This document shows positions 1-9,495 of a stretch of 64,000 nucleotides of DNA, one piece after another. The number at the start of each line of letters is the position of its first letter. Positions within the stretch are counted from its first letter, which is position 1. A model generated the notes under the pieces. The model saw only the letters and a program-made list of their open reading frames with translations, was not told the DNA's origin and searched no databases. A program made the translations under genes and the position numbers. The DNA is from JBKHXF01 sp046566145 (GTDB taxonomy: Bacteria; Actinomycetota; Nitriliruptoria; Nitriliruptorales; Nitriliruptoraceae): positions 62,001 to 126,000 of the forward strand of contig JBKHXF010000015.1 in the NCBI GenBank assembly GCA_046566145.1. Reading direction: 5' to 3'.

Positions 1-113
1 GGCGCCCCGCACGAGCCGGACATCCGTCCCCGCCGGCGTCCGGTGGGCGGTCATCGGGGCCGCGGGCCGGGCCGGGCGGCGTGGCCGTGGTCGCACCCGG
101 GGCCGCGTGCTCC

Positions 114-151
114 TAACCTGCGCGGGGGTGGCCGTCCCCGGTGGGGCGGCC
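114..151 (+). promoter_or_regulatory. Putative -10 element and 5' UTR hairpin before the rodZ-like gene
   Basis: TAACCT at 114-119 fits the TAnnnT -10 form seen throughout the window. It would give a 5' UTR of about 80 nt. The UTR contains an inverted repeat, GGCCGTCCCC (130-139) with GGGGCGGCC (143-151), nine pairs with one bulged T and a 3-nt loop. No gene is visible in 1-205 besides this. Whether the hairpin is regulatory is not known. Confidence 0.35.
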
Positions 152-205
152 CCGCACGACAACGCCCCCACCACCCCACCACCCCATGAGTCGTGTCGAG
201 GGGAC

Positions 206-973
206 ATGAGCGATCTCGGCATCGGCGCCGCGCTGCGCGCCGCCCGCGAGGAGCAGGGCCGCACCATCGAGGAGGCGGCTCGGGACACCCGTGTCCGCTC
301 CGACTACCTGCGCGCCCTGGAGGCCGAGGAGTTCGGGGTGCTCGGCGGTGACGTGTACGCCAAGGGCTTCCTGTCGACCTACGCCCGCTTCCTGGGGCTC
401 GACCCCGCGCCGCTGGTGGACCTCTACCGCCGCCACGTCGCCGTCGAGGACGAGCTGACGACCCAGCTCGCGTCCGCCCCGACCGCGCGCCAGCCCAAGG
501 GCCCGCCGCCCACGTGGATCGCGTGGGTCGCCGCCGCCGTCGTCGTCCTCATCGGAGGGGTCGCCCTCGCGCAGGCCGTCGGCAACCGGGCCCCGGCGAC
601 CGCCTCGGCCCCGGAGGACGTCAACACCGCGCCGCCGGCGCCCGCCGAGCCGTCCCCCACGCCCACCGAGGGCGAGCAGCCCCCGGCGGAGCCCTCGCCG
701 TCGCCCAGCCCGACCTTCGACGGCGCCAACGTGCTGCTCGCCTTCGAGCAGCGCTCCTGGGTCCGCGTCACGGTCGACGGCCAGCAGGTGCAGGAGGGCA
801 TCGTCGAGGCGGGCGAGGCCCTGAACTTCACCGGCGAGGAGGCGGTGCAGGTCCGCTTCGGCAACGCCGGCGGCGTGCGCGTGCGCCTCAACGGCGAGGA
901 CCTCGGCGTCGCCGGTCCCCGTGGGCAGGTCCGCACCGTGGTCTACACGCCCGACGGGGCCGAGGAGGCCTGA
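206..973 (+). CDS. RodZ-like helix-turn-helix membrane protein (HTH_25 / DUF4115)
   Basis: 255-aa protein with a cytoplasmic helix-turn-helix domain (about residues 4-75, Xre/RodZ type), one membrane helix at about 104-124, a Pro/Ser/Thr-rich linker (about 130-175) and a C-terminal beta domain of the DUF4115 type (about 178-250). RodZ-like proteins link the cell-shape or division machinery to the membrane; in actinobacteria the role is less clear. An upstream in-frame start at 107 exists, but ATG 206 has GAGGGG just before it and starts at the domain boundary. rimO follows after 2 nt, so the two are probably co-transcribed. Confidence 0.8.
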   Translation: MSDLGIGAALRAAREEQGRTIEEAARDTRVRSDYLRALEAEEFGVLGGDVYAKGFLSTYARFLGLDPAPLVDLYRRHVAVEDELTTQLASAPTARQPKGPPPTWIAWVAAAVVVLIGGVALAQAVGNRAPATASAPEDVNTAPPAPAEPSPTPTEGEQPPAEPSPSPSPTFDGANVLLAFEQRSWVRVTVDGQQVQEGIVEAGEALNFTGEEAVQVRFGNAGGVRVRLNGEDLGVAGPRGQVRTVVYTPDGAEEA

Positions 974-975
974 GC

Positions 976-2529
976 GTGGCGTCCGACCCCGCGGCCAGCT
1001 CGACGAGCGTGGCCATCGTCACCCTCGGCTGCGGTCGCAACGAGGTCGACACCGACCAGCTCGCCGGGATGTTCGTCCGGGACGGGATGATGGTCGTCGA
1101 CGACCCGGCCGACGCCGAGGTCGTGCTCGTCAACACCTGCACCTTCATCGCCCCGGCCAAGCAGGAGTCGATCGACACCGTGCTCGCCGCGTGCGACCTC
1201 AAGGAGGACGCCGGCGAGGGCGGCCGGGCCCGGCACGTCGTCGTCGTCGGCTGCATGGCGGAGCGCTACCCGCAGGAGCTCGCCGACGCCATCCCCGAGG
1301 CGGACGCCATCGTCGGCTTCGACGGCTACCCGCGCCTGACCTCGATGGTCGGGGACCTGCTGGCCGGCCGGCCGGTCGAGCGGGTCGTGACCACCGGCGA
1401 GGCCCCCGCGACCGAGACGCTGGTCCGGCCGTCGCTGCCGCTGCTCGTGATGCCGACCGCCCCGGAGGAGGCGCCGCCCGAGCGCGCCCCGCTGCCGGTG
1501 CGCCCCACCACCAGCCAGGACGAGCTCGACCGGATGCCCGCCTCCGGTCCGCGGTTCCCGGTCCGTCGCTTCGACGGCAGCCCGTGGGCGTACCTCAAGA
1601 TCGCGTCCGGCTGCGACCGGGTCTGCACGTTCTGCGCCATCCCGTCGTTCCGCGGTCGCTTCCGCTCCCGCCCCGTCGACGAGGTGCTGGCCGAGGCGGC
1701 CTGGCTGGTCGACAACGGCGCGCGGGAGCTGGTGCTCGTCAGCGAGAACACCACCTCCTACGGCAAGGACCTGCCGGCGTGGGGCGACGCGGAGGGCGGG
1801 CGGATGCTGCAGCCGGCCCTGCTGCGCGAGCTCACCGCGATCGACGGGCTCGAGCGGGTCCGGCTGATGTACCTGCAGCCGGCCGAGCTGCAGCTGCCGC
1901 TGCTCGAGGAGATGGCCGGCAACCCGAAGGTCGCCTCCTACTTCGACCTCTCCCTGCAGCACGTCTCCCACGACGTGCTCACCCGCATGGCCCGCTCCGG
2001 TTCGCCCGAGCGGTTCCTCGAGCTGGTCACGCGCATCCGGGCGCTCGACCCCGACGCGGTGTTCCGCTCCAACTTCATCCTCGGGTTCCCCGGGGAGACC
2101 GAGGACGACGTCGCCGCGCTCGTCGACTTCCTCCACGACGCCCGCCTCGACTGGGTCGGGCTGTTCCCGTTCTCCGTCGAGGACGGCACCGCCAGCGCCG
2201 AGATGGACGACCAGGTCGACGAGGACGAGGCGCACGCCCGGGTCGAGCACGTCGCCAGCGTCCAGGAGCGGCTCGCCGACGACGCCGCCCGTCGCTTCGT
2301 CGGCCGTCGGCTCGACGTGACGGTCGAGGAGGTCGTGGAGACAGGGGCCGGCGTGGAGCTGACCGCCGGCCGCTCGTACCGCGAGGCCCCCGAGACGGAC
2401 GGCGAGGTCCGGCTCGTCGACGCCGCCGGCGTGCCCGTGGCCCTGCCGCTCGGCCGCACGGTGACCGCCGAGGTCGTCGCCGCCGACGGCGTGGACCTCG
2501 TGGCCGAGGTGACCGCGGCCGGTGCCTGA
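976..2529 (+). CDS. rimO: Ribosomal protein uS12 (Asp) methylthiotransferase RimO
   Basis: 517-aa radical SAM methylthiotransferase that puts a methylthio group on an Asp of ribosomal protein S12. The N-terminal cluster cysteines are at about C19, C55 and C93 and the radical SAM triad C213-x3-C217-x2-C220 is intact (CDRVCTFC). A TRAM domain fills the last about 70 residues. A longer than usual insert (about 140-190, Pro-rich) separates the N-terminal domain from the radical SAM core. RimO is preferred over MiaB because a second, clearly MiaB-type paralogue lies at 8005-9495. GTG start 2 nt after the previous stop; the end overlaps pgsA by 8 bp. Confidence 0.9.
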   Translation: MASDPAASSTSVAIVTLGCGRNEVDTDQLAGMFVRDGMMVVDDPADAEVVLVNTCTFIAPAKQESIDTVLAACDLKEDAGEGGRARHVVVVGCMAERYPQELADAIPEADAIVGFDGYPRLTSMVGDLLAGRPVERVVTTGEAPATETLVRPSLPLLVMPTAPEEAPPERAPLPVRPTTSQDELDRMPASGPRFPVRRFDGSPWAYLKIASGCDRVCTFCAIPSFRGRFRSRPVDEVLAEAAWLVDNGARELVLVSENTTSYGKDLPAWGDAEGGRMLQPALLRELTAIDGLERVRLMYLQPAELQLPLLEEMAGNPKVASYFDLSLQHVSHDVLTRMARSGSPERFLELVTRIRALDPDAVFRSNFILGFPGETEDDVAALVDFLHDARLDWVGLFPFSVEDGTASAEMDDQVDEDEAHARVEHVASVQERLADDAARRFVGRRLDVTVEEVVETGAGVELTAGRSYREAPETDGEVRLVDAAGVPVALPLGRTVTAEVVAADGVDLVAEVTAAGA

Positions 2530-3199
2530 CCCGACCGGCACCGAGCCTCCGTCCCGCGGGACGGACGGTCGCGGTGACCCGCGGGAGGCGCGTCCGGTCC
2601 CGCCGTCGCCGCCGGCGCTGGTCGCCTCCGAGCTGCTCGAGGACGAGCCGCACTGGATCAACTTCCCGAACTTCCTGACCTTCCTGCGGGCGCTGCTGGT
2701 CCCGGTCATCCTGTGGCTGCTCGCGGTCGAGGGCGACACGGCGCGGTGGTGGGCCTTCGGCACGTTCGTGTTCGCCGCGGCGACCGACTCCATCGACGGC
2801 TGGGTGGCACGCCGGTGGCACGGCGTCACCCGGTGGGGGCAGCTCGCCGACCCGATCGCCGACAAGCTGCTCATCATCGGGTCGCTCGGGGCCCTCGCCC
2901 TGGTCGGGGACCTGCCGTGGTGGGCCGTGTGGGTCATCCTCGCGCGCGAGGTGTCCGTCACGATGCTGCGGGTCCGGCTCGTGACCCGGCTCGACCTGGT
3001 CATGCCGGCCAGTGCCTGGGGCAAGGCCAAGACCGTCTCGCAGGTGGTGGCCGTGGCCGCGTTCCTGTGGCCGGACGTGGGCACCGCGCCGGCGACGGCC
3101 CTGCTGTACGTGGCCATCGCGCTGACGCTGTGGTCCGGTACGGAGTACGCGTTCCGGGCGGGGCGCCTCGCCCGCGCCGCCCGCGCAGCCCGCCCCTGA
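2522..3199 (+). CDS. pgsA: CDP-diacylglycerol-glycerol-3-phosphate 3-phosphatidyltransferase
   Basis: 225-aa integral membrane enzyme that makes phosphatidylglycerophosphate, the committed step to phosphatidylglycerol and cardiolipin. The CDP-alcohol phosphatidyltransferase signature DG-x2-AR-x8-G-x3-D-x3-D is perfect, from D92 to D114. Several hydrophobic helices (from about 55 onward) follow an unusually long polar N-terminus of about 45 residues. The GTG start lies inside rimO (8-bp overlap), which suggests translational coupling. The order rodZ-rimO-pgsA-cinA is common in Gram-positive bacteria and supports PgsA rather than a phosphatidylinositol-type synthase. Confidence 0.9.
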   Translation: MPDPTGTEPPSRGTDGRGDPREARPVPPSPPALVASELLEDEPHWINFPNFLTFLRALLVPVILWLLAVEGDTARWWAFGTFVFAAATDSIDGWVARRWHGVTRWGQLADPIADKLLIIGSLGALALVGDLPWWAVWVILAREVSVTMLRVRLVTRLDLVMPASAWGKAKTVSQVVAVAAFLWPDVGTAPATALLYVAIALTLWSGTEYAFRAGRLARAARAARP

Positions 3200-3214
3200 C
3201 GGGGAGGAACCCTC

Positions 3215-4486
3215 GTGCCACCAGCCTCCCACCCAGACCCTCGCGCCGCGGCGATCGTCGCCGTCGGCTCGGAGCTCACCGCCGGCGCGCACGTCGACAC
3301 CAACTCGGCCTGGCTGTCGCAGCGCCTGGCCGAACGCGGCGCCGAGGTGCGCTGGCACCTCACCGTCGGCGACGACCTCGACGAGCTCGTCGAGGCCCTG
3401 CGCTTCTGCGCCGAGCGGTGCGGCACGGTCGTGGTCGGGGGCGGGCTCGGCCCCACGGTCGACGACCTGACCCGCGAGGCCGTGGCCCGCGCCGCCGGCG
3501 TCGAGCTCGAGCACCGGGAGGAGCTCGCCGAGGAGATCCGCCGGCGCTTCGCCGCCGTCGGGTACCGCATGCCGGAGGCGAACCTGCGCCAGGCCCTCGT
3601 GCCCGCCGGCGCGGTCGCGTACGACCCGGTCGGCACCGCCCCCGCGTTCCGGTGCGAGCTCGGCGGCGCCGTCCTCTACGCGCTGCCGGGGGTCCCGTGG
3701 GAGCTGCAGCAGCTCGCCGAGCGCGACGTGCTGCCCGACGTCGCCGACCGGCTCGGCGCCGGCGCGGTCGTGACCCGGCTGGTGCGGGTGGCCGGGATGG
3801 GGGAGTCCTCGGTCGCGGAGGCGGTCGACCCGGTGCTCGCCGACCTCGTCGCCTCCGGCACGGTGGCGCTGGGGTACCTCGCGACCAACGGCGAGATCCA
3901 GGTGGAGCTGACGGGCCGGGGCGCAGACGTCGCCGCCGCCCGGGCCGCGACCGAGCCCGCCGTCGCCGCCGTGCGCGCCGCCCTCGGCGCGAAGGTCGTC
4001 GGCGTCGACGACGAGACGCTGGAGCAGGTGGTGCTGCGGCTGCTCGAGGCGCGGGGCCAGACGGTCGCGTTCGCCGAGTCGGCGACCGCCGGCGCCGCGT
4101 CGGCACGGCTCGCCCGGGTGCCGGGCGCGGCGACCGCGCTGCGCGGCGGCCTGGTCGTCTACGCCACCGAGTGCAAGACGCTGCTCGCGGGCGTCGACCC
4201 CGACCTCGTCGCCGCCGAGGCGCCCGTGAGCCTCCCGGTCACGGCCGCCCTCGCCGCCGCGGTGCGCGAGCGGGCCGCCGCCGACTGGGGCGTCGGCATC
4301 ACCGGCGTCGCCGGACCCGACCCGCAGGACGGCGTCGAGGTCGGCACGTGCGTGTGGGCCGTGCACGGCCCGGACGGGCTCGTCGAGGTGAAGCAGCGCC
4401 ACGTCCCCGGCGACCGGGCGACCGTCCAGGCGCGCCTCGTCGTCTCCGCGCTCGACGCGCTGCGCCGGGCGCTGCTCGCGACGTGA
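3215..4486 (+). CDS. cinA: CinA family protein (competence/damage-inducible; NMN amidohydrolase)
   Basis: 423-aa two-domain protein. The N-terminal molybdopterin-binding-like (COG1058) domain carries VAVGSELTAG and GGLGPTVDDLT; the C-terminal CinA domain carries AESATAG, the region that in characterised homologues deamidates nicotinamide mononucleotide for pyridine nucleotide salvage. The GTG start is preceded by GGGGAGGAA at 3201-3209. In many actinobacteria cinA is followed by clgR; here it is followed by thpR, overlapping by 4 bp (GTGA). No LexA box is visible before it, so damage induction is not supported. Confidence 0.9.
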   Translation: MPPASHPDPRAAAIVAVGSELTAGAHVDTNSAWLSQRLAERGAEVRWHLTVGDDLDELVEALRFCAERCGTVVVGGGLGPTVDDLTREAVARAAGVELEHREELAEEIRRRFAAVGYRMPEANLRQALVPAGAVAYDPVGTAPAFRCELGGAVLYALPGVPWELQQLAERDVLPDVADRLGAGAVVTRLVRVAGMGESSVAEAVDPVLADLVASGTVALGYLATNGEIQVELTGRGADVAAARAATEPAVAAVRAALGAKVVGVDDETLEQVVLRLLEARGQTVAFAESATAGAASARLARVPGAATALRGGLVVYATECKTLLAGVDPDLVAAEAPVSLPVTAALAAAVRERAAADWGVGITGVAGPDPQDGVEVGTCVWAVHGPDGLVEVKQRHVPGDRATVQARLVVSALDALRRALLAT

Positions 4487-5046
4487 CGGCCGGGGACGCG
4501 CCGACGCGCCGGCGGCTGTTCGTCGCCCTCCCGGTCGCCACGTCGGTGCGTCGCGGGCTCGCCGCCGCCCTCGCCGGGCGACGCGCCGGCACCGACTGGC
4601 GCTGGACCGCGCCCGAGACCTGGCACGTCACCCTCGCGTTCCTCGGCGACGTCTGGGAGGACCCGGCCGACGTCGCCGCGCTGGTCGCCGAGGGCGTCGA
4701 GGCCGTCGGCACGCGGGTGGTCGGGCTGCGGCTCGGCGGGCCGATCGCGCTGGGCGACCGGGTGGTCGCCTACGCCGTGGACGACGACCCCGCCGGCGCC
4801 GTCGCCCGGCTCGGCGAGCAGGTCCAGGGCGCGCTCGACGCGGCCAACGTGCCCGTGCAGCGCCGCGCGGTCGTGCCGCACCTGACCGTGGCGCGGGCCC
4901 GGGGGCGCGCCGCCGGCGCGTGCGACCTCGCGGCCGTCCCGCCGGTGGACGCCGCGTGGGAGGTCGACCGGGCGGTCGTGTTCGCCTCGACGCTCGGCGC
5001 CGAGGGGGCGCGCTACGACGCGCTCGCCGAGGTCCCGTTCAGCTGA
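4483..5046 (+). CDS. thpR: RNA 2',3'-cyclic phosphodiesterase (2H family)
   Basis: 187-aa 2H phosphoesterase. Both catalytic HxTx motifs are present: HVTL (H48, T50) and HLTV (H133, T135), in the spacing typical of ThpR/LigT. The family hydrolyses 2',3'-cyclic phosphate RNA ends and was once called 2'-5' RNA ligase; the cellular role is unsettled. GTG start overlaps the cinA stop as GTGA. The 3' end overlaps the convergent exonuclease gene by 8 bp. Confidence 0.85.
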   Translation: MTAGDAPTRRRLFVALPVATSVRRGLAAALAGRRAGTDWRWTAPETWHVTLAFLGDVWEDPADVAALVAEGVEAVGTRVVGLRLGGPIALGDRVVAYAVDDDPAGAVARLGEQVQGALDAANVPVQRRAVVPHLTVARARGRAAGACDLAAVPPVDAAWEVDRAVVFASTLGAEGARYDALAEVPFS

Positions 5047-5689
5047 CCGGCTCGTCCACCGGCTCGTCCGTCGGCGTGGTGGTGGCGTCGTCCCCGGCGT
5101 CCTCGGCCCGCCGGGGTACGGGAGGGGGGAGCGGGGCGTCCGTGGCCCGCAGGTCGGCCAGCACCTCCCACACCCGGTCGAACACCGCCTTCGCCTGCCG
5201 CGCGTCGTACAGCGCGCCGTGGGCCTGGTCCTTGTCGTGCTCGACGCCGAGCGCCGCGCAGGTCTTGGCCAGCGAGCGCGGCGCCTCCGGGCCGGCGGCG
5301 ATGAGCGGCAGCGCGAGGGTCTCGACGTCGAGGAGGTGGTGGTCCCAGGTCGGCTCGAGGCCGAGCATCCGGCAGCAGCGGGTGAGGTGCTGGACGTCGA
5401 AGTCCGGCACGGCACCGACGATGACCGCGCCCCGGGCGTCCTCGAGGAACTGTGGGAGCCACTCGGCCATGGCCGTCTTGGGCTGCGGCGCGATGCGCTG
5501 CTCGTAGTGGGTGAGCAGCAGCGCGTCGGCGTCCGCGGTGTCGGCCGTGTGGCGGGGGAAGTACTGGCGCTCGGCCTCCGACCCGTCCTCGAAGCGGACG
5601 ATCCACGCGACCTCGGTGAGCTCGTGGCGCTCGTGGTCGAGGCCGGTGGCCTCGGTGTCGATGAACACGAACCGGGTGGCGGCGGGCAC
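5039..5689 (-). CDS. DnaQ/DEDD-family 3'-5' exonuclease domain protein
   Basis: 216-aa protein with the RNase T/DnaQ exonuclease fold. ExoI motif FIDTEATG gives acidic residues D11 and E13; a later DARQAKAVFD segment fits ExoIII. It may act in repair, proofreading or RNA trimming; the exact substrate cannot be read from sequence. The Pro/Thr-rich tail after about 190 is probably disordered. The GTG start at 5689 has AGGA about 8 nt upstream and begins just before the first catalytic strand; longer in-frame starts are rejected. Convergent with thpR and divergent from recA. Confidence 0.8.
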   Translation of the reverse strand: MPAATRFVFIDTEATGLDHERHELTEVAWIVRFEDGSEAERQYFPRHTADTADADALLLTHYEQRIAPQPKTAMAEWLPQFLEDARGAVIVGAVPDFDVQHLTRCCRMLGLEPTWDHHLLDVETLALPLIAAGPEAPRSLAKTCAALGVEHDKDQAHGALYDARQAKAVFDRVWEVLADLRATDAPLPPPVPRRAEDAGDDATTTPTDEPVDEPVS

Positions 5690-5768
5690 GCGTGGATCCT
5701 CGCGTCGGCGTGGCGCGCGACGGTACCGAAGCCGTGTGACCGGCCGGACGTCCCGGATGCTCGCGCAC

Positions 5769-5789
5769 CGAACAGGCGTTCGGTAGCGT
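5769..5789 (+). promoter_or_regulatory. LexA (SOS) box and -10 element of recA
   Basis: CGAACAGGCGTTCG at 5769-5782 matches the actinobacterial LexA box (CGAAC-N4-GTTCG) exactly. A TAGCGT hexamer at 5784-5789 follows directly and is a plausible -10, so bound LexA would block polymerase. A further GTTCGG half-site lies at 5789-5794. The region is shared with the divergent exonuclease gene. Confidence 0.9.
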
Positions 5790-5919
5790 TCGGGTCGTCC
5801 ACAAGCGCGGCACCTGCCCGCCGCCACCGTGTCGCACCCCACGCGTACGGTCCCCGACAGCCGTGAAGCACCCGTCAGAACACCCGGGGCTACCCCCCGA
5901 CGTCCCCCAGGAGGCACGC

Positions 5920-6956
<1,037 letters not shown>

Positions 6957-6960
<4 letters not shown>

Positions 6961-7652
6961 GCGTGCCGGACGACGCCACCCCGTTCCGGGACGCCGAGTC
7001 CTGGCTCGCCGAGCAGGGCGTGCGGCGGGAGACCATCGAGGTCCCCGCCGCCGCCCCGGACGAGCACCGCGGGCCACCTCCCTCCGCCCGGGAGGCGGCC
7101 CGCATCGCCGCCGAGCAGCCCACGCCGGCCGACGCCCCGGCGGCGGACGCCCCGGCCGACCTCTCCGACCAGGTCGCGAAGGCCGTCGCCTACGTGCGAC
7201 GGGCGACGGCGAACACCCCGATGTCGGAGTCGCGGGTCGCCGAGAAGCTCACGGCCCGGGAGCTGCCCGAGGTCGTGGTCCGGCAGGCGCTGCAGCGCTG
7301 CCGCGCGGAGGGCCTGGTCGACGACGCGGCCTACGCCGCCGCGTTCGCCGACGAGCGCCTCCGGAAGGGGCACGCGCCGTTCCGGGTCCGGGTCGACCTG
7401 TCGAAGCGCGGCATCCCGGATGCGCTGATCGACGCGGTGCTGGCCCGGGCCGAGGCCGGCGACCAGGAGGCGGCCGCGTTCGACGTGGCCCGACGCAGGG
7501 CCGCCGGGCTCGGCGACGTCGACGCCGAGACGGCCTTCCGGCGCACCGTCGCGTACGTCGCCCGGCGGGGCTACCCCGAGGGCCTGGCCCGCAAGGTCGC
7601 CCGCGAGGCCGTGTTCACCGCCCGCGACGCCGAGCGGACCGCGGGGCACTGA
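6957..7652 (+). CDS. recX: Regulatory protein RecX
   Basis: 231-aa RecX, a helical-repeat protein that caps and disassembles RecA filaments. The three-helix repeats occupy about residues 75-225 (for example the segments ending in VDDAAYAAAFADERL and RRGYPEGLA). The N-terminal about 70 residues are low-complexity Ala/Pro/Glu and lengthen it compared with the usual 150-200 aa. It starts GTG inside the recA stop (GTGA), so it is co-transcribed and LexA-controlled with recA. Confidence 0.9.
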
Positions 7653-7670
7653 GCCGACCGCCGGCGCGGG

Positions 7671-7676
7671 TAGCCT
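7671..7676 (+). promoter_or_regulatory. Putative -10 element (TAGCCT)
   Basis: TAGCCT in the 69-bp gap after recX, 46 nt before the next start; it would drive the small membrane gene and the miaB-miaA run. Confidence 0.4.
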
Positions 7677-7721
7677 GTGGGGCGCAGCTTCACGACCGTC
7701 CCCGTGAGGCAAGGACCCGCC

Positions 7722-8000
7722 GTGACGACCCTGCAGACCTGGCTCATCGTCGGCATCCCCGCGCTGCTGACCGTCCTGTGCCTCTTCGTCGGTCGGTCCC
7801 AGGTGCGCGCCTGGATCGGCTACGCCGTCATCGCCGCGACCGTCGTCACGTTCGTGACCGTCCCGGGTGACGGCCTCTCCGCCGGCGCGTTCGGCCTCGT
7901 CGCCGCCCTGCTGGTCGCCAACGGGCGCGGCACCCACACCGACGCGGAGCACCCGGAGCACCACCAGCACCGCGAACGCTTCACCGTCGCGCGACGCTGA
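7722..8000 (+). CDS. Small membrane protein of unknown function
   Basis: 92-aa protein with two or three predicted membrane helices (about residues 5-22, 29-47 and 52-66) and a polar, His-rich tail. GTG 7722 has AAGGA (7711-7715) at good spacing; an upstream in-frame GTG at 7677 directly follows the -10 hexamer and lacks a ribosome site. It lies 4 nt before miaB, so it is likely in one transcript. I do not recognise a family. Confidence 0.6.
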   Translation: MTTLQTWLIVGIPALLTVLCLFVGRSQVRAWIGYAVIAATVVTFVTVPGDGLSAGAFGLVAALLVANGRGTHTDAEHPEHHQHRERFTVARR

Positions 8001-8004
8001 CGCG

Positions 8005-9495
8005 ATGCCGCGCACCTACTGGCTGCGCACCTACGGGTGCCAGATGAACGAGCACGACTCCGGCCGCGCCGCGGGTCTGCTCGAGACGATGGGCTACCGG
8101 CCCGCCGTCTCGGCCGAGGACGCCGACCTCGTGCTGCTCAACACGTGCGCGGTGCGGGAGAACGCCGACAACAAGCTCTACGGCCAGCTCGGCCACCTCA
8201 AGTCGCTCAAGGACCGCCGGCGCGCCGCCGGCGCCGACCTGACCATCGCGGTCGGCGGCTGCCTCGCCCAGAAGGACGGCGCGACCATCACCGAGCGCGC
8301 CCCGTGGGTCGACGTCGTCTACGGCACCCACAACCTCGCGTCGCTGCCGTCGCTGCTGCTGCAGGCCGACTCCACCGAGCTCCCCGTCGTCGAGCTCGTC
8401 GAGACGCTCGAGTCGTTCCCGTCGGCCCTGCCCGCGAAGCGCGACGTCCGCCACCACGCCTGGGTGTCGATCAGCGTCGGCTGTGACAACACCTGCACCT
8501 TCTGCATCGTCCCCTCGCTGCGCGGCCCCGAGGTGTCCCGCCGCATCGGCGACGTCGTGACCGAGGTCGAGGCGCTCGTCGCCGACGGCGTCCTCGAGAT
8601 CACCCTGCTCGGCCAGAACGTCAACTCCTACGGCCGCGACCTCGGCGGTCGCGCCCTGTTCGCCGACCTGCTGCGCGAGCTCGGCCACGTCGACGGGCTG
8701 CACCGCGTGCGGTTCACCTCGCCCCACCCTCGGGACTTCACCGAGGACGTCCTGCACGCGATGGCCGAGGTCGACAACGTCTGCGAGCACCTGCACCTGC
8801 CGCTGCAGTCCGGCTCCGACCGGATCCTGAAGGACATGCGCCGCAGCTACCGGGCCCGCCGCTACCTCGACCTGGTCGAGCGGACCCGCGAGCTGCTCCC
8901 CGACGCCGCGCTCACCACCGACATCATCGTCGGCTTCCCGGGTGAGACTGAGCAGGACTTCCTCGACACCCTCGCCGTCGTCGAGCAGGTCGGCTTCGAC
9001 CAGGCGTTCACCTTCATCTACTCGCCCCGCCCCGGCACGCCGGCGGCCGAGCTGACCGACCGGTTCTGCGACCCCGACGAGGTCCGCGACCGCTACGCCC
9101 GGCTCGAGGCGCTCACCCGCCGGCAGTCCGCCGAGCGGCACGCCGGCCTCGTCGGTCGCGACTTCGAGCTGCTGGTCGAGTCGCCCTCGAAGACCGATCC
9201 GACCCGGGTCTCGGCGCGCACCCGCGGCAACCACCTGGTCCACCTCCCCGCGCACGACGCGACCGCCGGCGGCGACGCCTACGCCCCCGGCGACCTCGTC
9301 ACCGCCCGGATCGTGGAGGCCACCGCCAACTACTGCATCGCCGAGGCCCCGAGCGCCGTCACCCGCACCGCCGCCGGGCGCGCCACCGAGGGGGCCCTCG
9401 CCCGCGGTGAGGGCTGGACCCTGGTCGACCACGCGCCCGTCAGCCCCGCGCCGTCCGTCGCGCCGGCGGGGGCCACGCGGCTGCCGGTGCTGTGA
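8005..9495 (+). CDS. miaB: tRNA-2-methylthio-N6-dimethylallyladenosine synthase MiaB
   Basis: 496-aa radical SAM methylthiotransferase that methylthiolates i6A37 of tRNAs reading UNN codons. Auxiliary cluster cysteines at C12 (TYGCQMN), C48 (NTCAVRE) and C86; radical SAM triad C160-x3-C164-x2-C167 (CDNTCTFC); GQNVNSYG and the FxSPHP signature are present; TRAM domain near 380-450. The tail after about 450 is low complexity. It works after MiaA, encoded just downstream, with one LigB-like gene between; overlaps that gene by GTGA. Confidence 0.95.
   Translation: MPRTYWLRTYGCQMNEHDSGRAAGLLETMGYRPAVSAEDADLVLLNTCAVRENADNKLYGQLGHLKSLKDRRRAAGADLTIAVGGCLAQKDGATITERAPWVDVVYGTHNLASLPSLLLQADSTELPVVELVETLESFPSALPAKRDVRHHAWVSISVGCDNTCTFCIVPSLRGPEVSRRIGDVVTEVEALVADGVLEITLLGQNVNSYGRDLGGRALFADLLRELGHVDGLHRVRFTSPHPRDFTEDVLHAMAEVDNVCEHLHLPLQSGSDRILKDMRRSYRARRYLDLVERTRELLPDAALTTDIIVGFPGETEQDFLDTLAVVEQVGFDQAFTFIYSPRPGTPAAELTDRFCDPDEVRDRYARLEALTRRQSAERHAGLVGRDFELLVESPSKTDPTRVSARTRGNHLVHLPAHDATAGGDAYAPGDLVTARIVEATANYCIAEAPSAVTRTAAGRATEGALARGEGWTLVDHAPVSPAPSVAPAGATRLPVL

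Noticed and set aside
107..205. Longer N-terminus for the rodZ-like gene
   Set aside because: The extra 33 residues are low complexity and cover the probable promoter and UTR hairpin; ATG 206 has its own ribosome site.
943..3636. Very long open frames on the strand opposite known genes (here, 11715-15620, 2075-4402 and 34298-37546)
   Set aside because: They run antisense to clearly conserved genes, have Arg/Pro/Gly-rich low-complexity translations, and arise because stop codons are rare at this base composition.
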